From positions 48,904,101 to 48,968,100 of the forward strand of contig CM069872.1 of the NCBI GenBank assembly GCA_036172665.1: a DNA stretch of 64,000 nucleotides, read 5' to 3'. Source of the stretch: Prosopocoilus inquinatus. Lineage: Eukaryota; Arthropoda; Insecta; Coleoptera; Lucanidae. Every line of letters begins with the position of its first letter. The first letter of the stretch is position 1. The position numbers were made by a program, and so were the translations under genes. Of the stretch, positions 1-9,520 are shown in pieces. Under the pieces are notes generated by a model. The model was given only the letters and a program-made list of their open reading frames with translations. It ran no database searches and was not told the DNA's origin.

Positions 1-513
1 AACCATGCCTAAATACGAAATGCTTCTTGCATAATACGAAAATCTGGTTAGATCAGAACCGATCTAAATTTAGAGAGAGACTTTTCGCTTTTTATGTAAG
101 CGCGCACCTCTCGTTCACCTTTCAAACACTTTTTGATCGAAATCACTCCGCAACACTCAATTAAAACCTGCAAAAGATTTGGATATTGCACACGCGTTGT
201 TTCGCAACGACAACAATAATGACGCAACAGCAAATTTTAATTCAATTTTTGGGCGGTGAAAGTCCGGAGTTTTGCATAAAAATTCGCCGGTATGGTATTT
301 AGAGCGCGTCCAACTTTTAATACCTTAACACGTATAAGAAGTCACAAAATAAATTATTGTGACTATTATTACCTATACTGTGTGTGTGTGAAATGTGAAA
401 TATAATTTTTCTTTAAAGAAATGAAACTTGAGGGTAACTTCCGGTTCGTGTTTCAAATTGGACCGACAGGTCTCGCCTAACTTCTCTTTCAAAAATTGAA
501 TCAAGGAACTTAC
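1..513 (-). other. Start of nAChR intron 2
   Basis: The sequence follows the exon-2 donor on the minus strand. No exon-3-like coding (the expected short W-D-Y-K-L type exon) is visible before the window edge, so intron 2 is at least 513 nt. A short TG run lies near 379-389. Otherwise the stretch is unremarkable. Confidence 0.6.
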
Positions 514-835
514 TTGAACTACCCAGAGATTAGTGGTCATAACCTGGTTCTTCAGGTTCATCTCAATGAGTTGCGACAGTTTCAGACCAAGCCATACCGT
601 CAGGGTTTCTGTGTGATTGATAACGGGCCTTATCAGTCGGTTGTAGTTGCTGAGGAGGTCGTCGTAGAGCCTCTTCGCGTGCGGGTTGGCCTCCATCTGT
701 TTAATTCCAGCTAAGGCAAAGCGCGTTCAGTTTTTGTTTGTTTGGTATTTGACCTAAGGAGGACTTACCGGAAACACTGGAAATCGAGACCAGCAGGAGC
801 AAGCTGCACAGGATGCCATGGAGGAAGAACTTCAT
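514..835 (-). CDS. Nicotinic acetylcholine receptor alpha-type subunit, exons 1-2 (5' partial gene)
   Basis: This is a subunit of a cation-selective, acetylcholine-gated pentameric channel of the neuronal membrane. Exon 1 (835 down to 769) starts at the ATG and encodes a 22-residue signal peptide, beginning MKFFLHG and followed by a Leu-rich core. It ends in phase 1 at a GTAAGT donor. Intron 1 is 58 nt (768-711) and ends in TTAG. Exon 2 (710-514, 65 codons plus two bases) encodes the start of the extracellular ligand-binding domain, with [18 protein letters not shown], a probable N-glycosylation sequon (NHT) and [16 protein letters not shown]. It ends in phase 0 after TTNLWVVQ at CAA|GTAAGT. 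Family knowledge: this signature separates insect alpha1-4/alpha8-type subunits from beta1. The [15 protein letters not shown] wording best fits alpha8 (Drosophila beta2 orthologue), with alpha4 as an alternative. Most relatives have Glu before the final Gln; here it is Val. The Cys-loop, membrane segments and all later exons lie off the left edge. Confidence 0.9.
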
Positions 836-843
836 GGCGCTTG

Positions 844-894
844 CTACGCCCACATTTCCGCGGACATGTTATTCGGATGCTGAATGGAGGTCAT
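844..894 (-). promoter_or_regulatory. Upstream ORF in the nAChR 5' leader
   Basis: A 16-codon ORF with three in-frame ATGs ends in TAG eight bases before the receptor start codon. If this stretch is transcribed as leader, ribosomes would meet this ORF first, so it could damp receptor translation. The transcription start is not visible, so its presence in the mRNA is inferred. Confidence 0.4.
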
Positions 895-1990
895 CTTGGA
901 AATCGATTTCGACGCGCACGCCCTTTGAGATTCGCCACAAGGCGAAATTCAAAAAAGAATTTCTTTCAGCACCAAAAATATTTTCATTAGAATTTCATAT
1001 CCACACTGAAACTTGTTCACAATTTACTGTCACATTCAACTTGACAATGAGACGCTTGAAACTCGAATCATTCAATTTTACCTTTAAAATGATATTTGAG
1101 GTTGAATAGATATTAACAAGGCTCTCATCAGGTATGAAAATGCAAATTCGTATTGGTCACTGAAGTATGTGCTAATAATAGCGAAAGATAACTGACACAC
1201 TGGCAGCACTAACCACGGAATATATTTCAAGTAAATGTTTCATGAAATAAATAAATAATAGAATTCGTAACATACTCTGTTATGTTAGTTTTTGGGCCAT
1301 CGATTTCAGAATGTTAAATGAAAACTTTATTGCAAAAATGAAACGGATGGAAGATCGCAGTCGGTTCTGAAAATCTAATAATAATAACTTTATTCATATT
1401 TTATCCTTTATCGTGATGGATAAGGCATGTTCCCAAATTTTTGGGCTTCTAATCATCCTAACCAATCACAGACAGGAATAGATCTACTATAATCCGGTTA
1501 CATCATGTGATCTTCCTTGTTCCAGAATTGCCTCTTTGTTGTAAAGCAGACCACACTGACGTGCCTAAAGAATCCTCAATCGTTATAATCAATACGTTGC
1601 TTCCCCATTTTATTTTCATTTTGAAAAACTTCAACATACTTAGATCATCCATGCATGCATGAAAGCCCAACATTCCATGGCAAAAGTCTACAAACTTTTA
1701 TAAGTGGCTTCTATTAAGACCATGATTTTATTGCACGCCATCCCCAGTGAGATACTTCAGAAATCTGTTTTGTGACTTGTTATGGTCTGCAGGTTTGTCT
1801 TTTTTGCTGCCTTCATCACAGTTTTAGTATGCCGTCAACATACCAATTCTGTTTCAGGGGAGGAGGTCGTAAGATAGTAAAACACTTTGCTTTTTCATTA
1901 ATTCAACTTTTTTTTATTAAAGTCTGCCACCACTTTGCCTTTACAAACATTCTTAAACCTGTGCTTATGAAATCTAAACCAAAATGTTAT
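895..1990. other. Receptor upstream region, no gene seen
   Basis: The sequence is A+T-rich with scattered ATAA runs. It should include the promoter of the receptor gene on the minus strand, but no convincing TATA box or initiator pair could be assigned. Short ORFs here lack codon bias and recognisable content. Confidence 0.5.
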
Positions 1991-2040
1991 GAAGTCTTCT
2001 TGCTGCTTTTCTTTTTTCATACTCCCTTGGGATTACAGAT

Positions 2041-2525
2041 TCTCCCGATCATCTTATTCTTCTACTACCTTCGGATTCCAACTTCTCCTGATCACCGTCT
2101 CCTACCACCTTCTCCTGATCACCTTCTTCTCCTACTACCTTCATGTTCTAAGTTTTGCTTGGTCTTCTTTTCTCCTGACTTCCTTCAATAAGCGATTTCA
2201 ATATTTCTTCCTACTATCTCCTATAATTCTTCTGTTAGTTGCACCTGTACAAAACGCTTTCTTCGATTCTGTGCAAAAAGATGTGTGCACCTTCGGTTTC
2301 TACCTTCTCCAGATTACCTTCTTCTCCTACCACCTTCGGATTCCAACTTTTCCTGATCACCTTCTCCTACTACTAACTTCATGTTCTAAGTTTTGCTTGG
2401 TCTTCTTTCCTCTTGGCTTCCTTCGATTAGCGAATTCACTATTTCTTCCTATTGTCTGTCGTAATTCTTTTGTTGGATGCATCTGTGCGAAACGCTTTCT
2501 TATATTCTGTGCAAAAAGGCCCCAC
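2041..2525. repeat. Diverged tandem duplication, about 240-265 bp unit
   Basis: Two imperfect copies share ACTTCATGTTCTAAG, then a TTTGCTTGGTCTTC stretch, CTATTTCTTCCTA, and a shared tail through CTGTGCAAAAAG. The blocks recur at about 2141 and 2379. Shorter TTCTCCTGATCACC sub-repeats precede each copy. The long open frames across this block come from its pyrimidine-rich repeat composition. Confidence 0.7.
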
Positions 2526-2599
2526 CTGGGTGGAACTTCTTTTTATCGACTTCCAAGTTTTCTATTCCAAAAAAATTCCTTCTGAAAAAAATTAAATTC

Positions 2600-4000
2600 A
2601 CGGTAAACGTCTTAAACAGCCTTACACTTAGGAAGGAACTACCTTCCGTAGTTGCTTAAAAGCTATTTTATCTTATTAGCTGTTTTGTTTGTAATAGTCT
2701 TCAGGCTTCTTCTTAAAAAAAAAATAATAATAATAAAAGCAAATTACTTTGCTTTTCATGAATTTATCTTCAATCTAATGGATAGAAAACGTGTAAACTA
2801 TCTTGGGAACGAGACATTCTGTTGTTGCCCAAAGAACGTTTTATTTTGAGCTATTTCGTTCATGCTGGTCTTGTCACTTCTTTTTGGGAAAGTTAACCGT
2901 CCTTGTGATGAATAAAACGAGAAGATCAAAGAGGCATTTGATATCTGGAGAAGTCGAGTGAACTAAATTACAGATAATGCAGGAATTCTAGAGGAAAAAA
3001 CTATTCTGACAATCGTAAACGGTTTTGCTGATTATTTCCTATTCTTAGTGAGATTTTTCTGTTCTAGTTCCTTCCATTTCTTCTTATTTTGCTCCTTATT
3101 TTATCTTAACCAATCGAAAACTAATTTTTTTCCTCGCCGGCGCCTCCACCACTTCTATGTTTTAGGAAATGTTTTAAATGATCTGAAAATTAGAAATTCC
3201 CAGGAACTATGAACAAAAGTTAACCAATTTTTAATGCAAAAGAATTTGTAAGTATTTATTATTTGTGTTCATATTCTTTTTTTTTAATAATCCAGTAACC
3301 TATTGTTCTTCATTCTCTTCTATATTCGACCATTCTTTCCGCGTGAGTCCTTTTTGCGACTGAATTCCAGCGATGCTTCGTCTCTCTTCTTTCCCAAGTC
3401 AATTTTCTATACCATTTTCAGTTGTCTACGTGTACTTTCACCCAATTGCACTAATTGGCCAACCAAATGTCTCTATTTTTTAACATTCCTTTTATTTGTA
3501 GCTGGTTTCGTTTTCTTTTCGCTTCTAATCTTATTTGCTATAATTACTCCTTTATTTTCCTCAACATCGCAGGACATGAACATAAACCGTAACAGCATGA
3601 TTTCATAGATTTGAGCTCAGTTTCAGTAGCTCTTATACAAAGCCATTCAAGATGCTGCCGATCTTGCTAATTAAATTTTGCTAATTAAATCTTCTTCGGC
3701 GTCTCCTTCTTTGTCCATTACAGTCCTCAAATATTTCATTTCATTTCTCAGTTATAGTCCTTCATTTTCATATTTTTTCTGCGTGCCATACCATGTTTAA
3801 TACCTCTATTTTTTTAATCTTAATTTTTAAAAGTTTTGTTTTCTTGAGTATTTCAATCCATTTTCTTATTCTTCCTTCTACATAATTCGCTCCAATTCAT
3901 TTATGATCACTGGTTGTAGTTTTCTATATCTCACGAAGGTTTATTTGACACAGATAGGTGAAGGTTTATTTTCCTCACTTATTGACTTTTCGTCTTAATC
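2600..4000. other. A+T-rich, pyrimidine-rich intergenic sequence
   Basis: No gene, RNA or clear repeat boundary is visible. The strong T/C bias of the plus strand continues into the LINE remnant to the right, so part of this may be further decayed LINE sequence on the minus strand. That extension is inference. Confidence 0.45.
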
Positions 4001-4001
4001 A

Positions 4002-4015
4002 CCCCCCCCCCCCCC
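4002..4015. repeat. Poly-C tract (14 C)
   Basis: A homopolymer run lies immediately downstream of the minus-strand LINE remnant. It is a likely sequencing-length uncertainty. Confidence 0.9.
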
Positions 4016-4020
4016 ATCAA

Positions 4021-4330
4021 TCAATTATAAAAAGTAATGTAAAGTCCCTGTCCTGCCCTTGTCTGACTCTTATGACTGATGCAGGTACATTTCTTTGAAC
4101 TCGAACTATATGTCATATCAGTCATATCTGAGTTTTCTGGCATAGAGGTCCTAATTCCTCTTCTCTTTAGGACTTTCCCTATTTCAGTTTTGTCAAAACC
4201 TTTCCCACTTGTTAATGATACTTTTCCTTGTGACTGTCGTAGGGCGAAGATGAGGTTTTGGATTAAGTTTTGGGTTGACCTGTTTGCTCTAAATCCAACT
4301 TCAACGTCAGTCAACTCCTGTTAGGTTACG
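4021..4330 (-). mobile_element. Non-LTR retrotransposon (LINE) reverse transcriptase fragment
   Basis: The minus-strand translation contains GFRANRST followed within a few residues by IFALRQ, the conserved finger/palm motif of LINE reverse transcriptases. It is followed by a degraded K-G-F-D block where K-A-F-D is usual, then VLKRRGI. The frame has decayed and the catalytic YADD/FADD region is absent, so the copy is dead. Sequence to about 4500 on the same strand may belong to it. The family resembles the plus-strand LINE pieces at 51.9-55.7 kb, but they carry different segments, so identity is not proven. Confidence 0.7.
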
Positions 4331-4694
4331 CTCTTTATTGTATTTATTATTTCAGTAAGGCTCGCTTCTTCCTCTGCGTCTTCTGCGTCTTTCAGTGCGT
4401 GCTTGCTGAGTAGGTATTTTCTTCATTCTGTTTATCATTAATTATCTATTTTTATTCCCATCATCTCCAGGGAGTGGGTTGGGTTGGTTTTTCCATTATT
4501 ATTTATCTATTTGTATTCCTATTGTCGTCAGGGAGTGTTCCCGGCAGTCATCTGCTCACTATTTCTCTTTCCTATTATCTTAATCCAATTTCTTATTTAT
4601 GACAAGTGTTAAATCGATAAAGTTATCTATCAAGATGGTTTTGATTTTTTATGGAAGGAAATGGAACGAAAATGGTACGAATTCCTAAACATTA

Positions 4695-4818
4695 ATAGCG
4701 CTTTCGATTGGGGGTGCTCTATGTACACTGAGTGTATCTTCAACTCGTTTTATTCCATGAGGTTAAAACGAGATGAAAATAGATTCAGTGCACATAGTGC
4801 ACCCCAATCGAAAGCGAT
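4695..4818. mobile_element. MITE, ATAGCG family, copy 1
   Basis: A nearly complete fold-back. The left arm starts ATAGCGCTTTCGATTGGGG and is matched in inverse by CCCCAATCGAAAGCGAT on the right. The inner arms contain ACTCGTTTTA and TAAAACGAG around a short loop. There is no coding capacity. A diverged relative lies at 11360-11474. Confidence 0.75.
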
Positions 4819-5584
4819 TGACGTTTGACGAATTAATAATTGTAATGCTTTGTTCATAATCTAATGATTCCTGACAAAACGTAAAATGATTTTGGCTGCG
4901 GTAAGTGAACGGCCGAAGTGGTCAGACCAAACCACGTGATCACTTTTCTCAATTGGTGATTGGTCAGAGGGTTTAGTCGGACCGTTGACTTGACGATTCT
5001 GTGCAATTTGACCGTTCACTTAATTCGCCCTTTATTTCATGCAAATACAGTTCAAGTTATGCCTCACAAATTTATAACAAATTCAAAGGCTACTGATGAA
5101 CTTTTTAACTGAATACTTCAAGGTTTTTCAAAGTATGAAATACTATCCCATTTTCTCCAAGTATTCTAATTCCAAAATTTTCTTCTTTTCACTTGTTTTA
5201 TCATCAGTTTTCATTTGTAGCACTGTTCTTTACTGACTCTAGACATTTCTTCCATAGACTTTTATTTATTTTTAACTTCTTCTTTTAAATCCTTCATCCA
5301 AACGCCTTTGTTTTACCTGGCAGGCAATTTTTTTACATCTACACAGCAGGGTTGTCTTCACAAACTGCAATTTGAGCTTGTAATTGCCTCTTCCAAAGAA
5401 ACGACGCGATGTTCAACTTAACATCTCGCTTATCTGTTTGAAGAGGTCTTCGGTTTACATTGGTTTCTTGATAACGAATGACTTTTCTACATTCCACTTT
5501 TAAGTAGGATAGGAAAAGGGAGATGCCGTGGAAACCACGCTTGATTTAGTTTTGTTGTTAACGAATCTTTTTTGAATACTTTGT

Positions 5585-5954
5585 GGGCCAGCTTTTTCGA
5601 TCAGGGTTAACTTAAAGTTCCGTTTTATTCCTACGGAAACAATTATCCTTACAGTTATTACCAAGGAAAAGAATTTGGGCCACTTGTCTCGCAAGCTATA
5701 CGAAAATTTAGCACTCGGCCTCGCCCACAATAATTTCTGCGAAGTGCAAACGCTCGCATTGCATTCTTTCCCCTTCCACTCAATATCAATTCGAACATCG
5801 GAGTCGCGGAAAGGTGGCAGAAATAAATAATACATTCGACGTAAAGAGTGTCCAACACTAAGAGGCCTGAATTCTTTTCCCTGGTTATTACCATAGGAAT
5901 AGAGCTAAGTTTAAAGTTAAATTGTGATTGAAAAATCGAACCTAAAAGCCAGTT
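5585..5954. mobile_element. Nested MITEs: TTAACTTTAAG family element with a CCAGGGAAAAG element inside
   Basis: The outer arms (5585-5650 and 5893-5954) are inverted copies carrying TTAACTTAAAG and TTTATTCCTACGG, relatives of the element at 6135-6258. Between them (about 5652-5893) sits a second fold-back with termini TTACCAAGGAAAAGAATT and AATTCTTTTCCCTGGTTA. This inner family recurs at 23898-24099 and 38924-39139. The arrangement implies the inner element inserted into the older outer one. Confidence 0.65.
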
Positions 5955-5963
5955 CTTGGTATA

Positions 5964-6126
5964 GGTTTAAACTGACGTTCAATTGAACCAGGTTAAAAAT
6001 AAAGTTCTCCTGATCACAAATTCGCATAGTATCTTAAGGACATATGGCAATTAATGCATTCGTAAATAAAATTTGATGCCATGTTGTTCACTTTGAACGT
6101 GGTTCAATTGAACGTCATTTTAAAAC
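5964..6126. repeat. Inverted repeat around AAYTGACGTTCAATTGAACC
   Basis: The left arm GACGTTCAATTGAACC is repeated in inverse at 6099-6115 with flanking match on both sides. The arms are about 30 bp with roughly 100 bp between. It is probably another MITE; no target duplication was identified. Confidence 0.6.
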
Positions 6127-6134
6127 TACTAGGA

Positions 6135-6258
6135 GTATTTCTACCATGAATTAACTTTAAACTTTGGTTTATTTCCATGCCTACAATTATTAAGACAATT
6201 GTTTCTATGGTAATAAAGCAAAGCTTAAAGTTAATACGTAACTGAAACATCGGCCCCT
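6135..6258. mobile_element. MITE, GGGCCGAT / TTAACTTTAAG family
   Basis: The inverted arms TTAACTTTAAACTTTGG and CAAAGCTTAAAGTTAA flank a centre with CAATTATTAAGACAATTG. The right end reads toward ATCGGCCCC, matching the GGGCCGAT ends of related elements at 47111 and 57058. Confidence 0.6.
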
Positions 6259-6419
6259 TTCAGAAGGGATACAAAATATGTCAGTAATTTATTCATGCGA
6301 GAGAGATTGGAGAGTGACCTCAGGATTATGTTTCTGAACGCATTCCTCCTGTCTCTTTTATTTTTGTTTGCAATATCCTCGTAATAAACAATTTACTTTA
6401 CCGTGCAAATATTAGCAAC

Positions 6420-6730
6420 AAAATAATCGGAGCGAATTCTCGCGCGCGCGCGCGCCCTGTATTTATCGCCGGCGAAAATAAATAATAAAAAAAGGGGCGC
6501 GCAACAAATCGACCGGGGCGGCGCGGCGCGGGGAGAGTACGTACGAAAAAGCTCTTTCTAATGCAGTGTATCCGTAAAATATGACGCGGGCCCGAGGAAC
6601 AGGAACAAAAAGAGGCATAATGCGGCAATAAATTCGGGCATTTTTATCACATCCGTGCACAAATCAAAACACGAAACGAAAACATAAAAAGCCGATAAAT
6701 TTCGCAGGCCGCCCGCTCGCTTTTACGGCC
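6420..6730. other. CpG-rich island with (CG) run
   Basis: A locally G+C- and CpG-rich block in A+T-rich DNA, including an alternating CG run at 6441-6455 and AATAAATAATAA stretches. Open frames here are incidental. Such islands in insect non-coding DNA can be conserved regulatory elements; that is inference only. Confidence 0.4.
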
Positions 6731-6949
6731 GACACTGTATTAAAGGTTTCCATTTTTGTGTTATTGATATCTTTTCATTGATGCTTTTAAAGACCGACCT
6801 GCAACTTCTGTTTTACTTATTATCGTGCTTTTGTCTCGTAAATTTTTTTAAAATTTTGTTGGCTAGTTTTTTTGTTTTTGTTTAAATATTATAGACAACA
6901 ATACTATCTGAGGACGAAGTTACAATAAACATTCACTCACCACTGGGTA

Positions 6950-7900
6950 GGTCTCTAATTCCTAATGTTTCTTTCTCGCTTCCCTGACCGCAACAGGCGC
7001 TGAGGGTAAACGTCTTAGCTTTCGGGCATTGCATTCCAATTCGATAAGGACCATGCAAATTATAAGTAACCCCTTACGAGTATCCATTCAGTAAAATGGA
7101 ACATTACACTTACCGGGGCCGTTTTCCCGGCCCCACCTGCTCCAGCGGCGAATGTAGAAGCTGTAGCTCCCTCATGATGATATTGGACACTGGCGAAGTC
7201 ATCCTCGCTCGTTGACTTCTTATCTTCGCATGCATTAACCCCCACATTCACCTGTGGATACAAAACCCACCCCTCCCGATGGATATTAGCATACCTTGCC
7301 TCCCGAGCATACGTCCTCAGGATCAATTGATGTCATCGACTGCGTAAGTGTCAAGCACCACTCCGTACCGGTCCAATGACATCATCGTGTCAGACCTTTC
7401 TGGATAGCTCAATGCCATCACCTGGTCAGGAATACAATAAACCGAATTCCCACTCACAATGAATGCAGAATACAGCTAATTGCTTTGCCGGTACCGTGCT
7501 CTTCATCGGTGCTCTTTGAACACCGCGGGAAGAGCCCCGGATCGCGTCCCGGACAATATTCTGCTACCAGAATACCTCCGCATAACTCATGACTCATAAC
7601 CCTCACACCGCATTGCCAATCGTGAGAATGTACCGCCCTAACACTTCTGCCAGGACATACCATCTCAAGTCATGTACCGCAGACACCCTCTAGCTAATGC
7701 CCGGCAACACACCGCGGCCTCCTCAATGCTAATATTTCGTGGACAGTCCTTATCAAATATCCACTACACATTTTAACCACCTTCGCGAGGTTATTCCACG
7801 GTTATTCCCGGTTATTCCACGTTCACCTACCGCGCTAACCCTCGGGAGACTGCCGTTCCTCTTCCGTTTTCTTTGCTGCTCAGACTAAACACGCCCCCAT
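6950..7900 (-). pseudogene. Decayed coding-like block, family unrecognised
   Basis: Three minus-strand open segments run in succession (about 7663-7454, 7460-7330 and 7326-7110) in different frames, in DNA with far higher G+C than its surroundings. The first contains WQCGVRVMSHELCGG; the last contains ANIHREGWVLYPQVN followed by a Gly/Ala-rich tail. The last segment ends at a canonical-looking donor, CCCCG|GTAAGT, near 7114. Either this is an exon set with unmodelled introns or an old transposon or gene remnant broken by frameshifts. I do not recognise the protein. The sharp composition change argues that it arrived by insertion. Confidence 0.3.
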
Positions 7901-8099
7901 ATCATATTACCAAACTAATAACGTAAACAAATATGCTAGTGCTTCAGAGATATCCCGAGAATGCATAAACTTTCTTAAATTCGAAACTATAAATAATATA
8001 AATAACTGCAACAATTTATTTTTTTAATTTAGTCGTCTAATTCAATGATGAACAATAATTATTTTATGCAGAGATGGAAGCTCGATTGGGGGAGCTTTT

Positions 8100-8440
8100 A
8101 GGTAATTTACAAAATCGAATCTCTTCGTGACCCCGTCGGCTGGTCGTTTTTTTTCTTTTTGAAAGGTTTTAACGGCTGCCCAATTTCCGAACGCGGCCGG
8201 ATCCAAATTAAAGCCCGTTATTGCCTTTTTTAACGCCGAAATCGCATAAATTTAATCCGGGACCGGCCGCCGGGCGAAATTACAATTTACGGAGAGCGTT
8301 TTAATTAATTGCATTAATGAAAACTCATTAAACATAAATTCACAATCGCGAAATATTTATCAGCGCGCTTTGTTTGCCCGATCGATTTACAGTTTACGGT
8401 CCGGCATTAATGTCGGGGCCCCGCGAGTATGTATAATAAA
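8100..8440. other. CpG-rich, TAATTA-containing non-coding island
   Basis: GGCCGGAT and CCGGCCGCCGGGC blocks alternate with TTTTAATTAATTGCATTAATG. The mixture of CpG blocks and homeodomain-type TAATTA cores recurs at about 13.8-14.2, 15.8, 16.5-16.9, 44.5-44.8, 45.8-46.2, 57.4-57.6 and 61.3-61.7 kb. Function is not shown by the sequence; conservation across species would be needed to call enhancers. Confidence 0.35.
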
Positions 8441-9520
8441 AAAAGTAAATAAATAAATAAAACCCGGGTGGGGGAAGGAGGGCTTCCGTATCTGAAATAT
8501 AGGCTTATAAAAGTGAACGTTGTTGTGTTGGAATTATGTTCGGGATTAGCGCCATATATTTCGGTGATAAGTTGAGCTCGGCGTTCTTTCTTCCCGAAGG
8601 CAATAACTCCGCACGACCATGAGTTTCAATAGGACGGTTCAAGTGCAATACATTGTAACACTACAATACTAAAAATTTATGGACGGCGCGTGAACAAAGA
8701 GAAAGATATTCCGAACGCGGCGATATTTCAGAGGGACCTAAATGAAATATCTCGTCTTGGCGATTATGAAACGCGCCGCCTCAATTTTCAACCCGTAAAT
8801 TTTACACCAAATTGGCCCTACCGCAACGTTATCGCTTTTAAAACAGCACTTTGTTTTACAACAAATAAAACTTCAATTCTTTTCATCATCACAGCTACTC
8901 TTGCAAGTCCTACTGCTTTAACAAGATATGAAACTTGAAACCTCCTCCCAACGACTGCTCGAGATGCTCTTAAAAAGTCTTTCTCTATTTACAAGAAAAT
9001 CCACATCTATCATCAGCATCATTAAGAAAACAGACGAAATACTTTTATCATAATTACTCCTATAATTTAGTCTTATACAGATAAAGCATTTTCTTCGATG
9101 CGCATCGTAAGCGTTCGTGATGTATTTTGAAACTGCAAATGCGGCATTTACTATCGCATCTCTAATCCCACGTATGTCAATCATCATTTGTTCCTATGTG
9201 TTTGTAAGAATAATTATTTTATTTTTTATAGTTGATGCTACAAAATTTATTGCACTGAGGAATTATTTAAAACGAAATTCTAAAAATGTGTATCCTTTAC
9301 GAACGTGTCTCTTCCTGGTTCACCGGGTATAAATCGTACTAATTGCGAACGGTCACGGTGTTGCTAACTATATCCAATCAATTGGCACCAACTTTCCACA
9401 GAAAAAGTCTGCCAGAATCGCCAATTTCTCCAAATTAAAACTATTTTATCACAAGAAAACAAAAACAGTACATAATGCATACAGAGGTAACTATAATGGT
9501 CCGGATAGTGGTAAAATACG
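8441..9520. other. Intergenic, no feature supported
   Basis: Both strands carry only short ORFs without codon bias (for example 8690-8938 and 8918-9187, which oppose each other). No repeats, RNA genes or splice-linked exons were recognised. Confidence 0.5.

Noticed and set aside
1772..2585. Two long plus-strand open frames (139 and 198 codons)
   Set aside because: They overlap in different frames and run through a pyrimidine-rich tandem repeat; the peptides are Phe/Leu/Ser runs without motifs.
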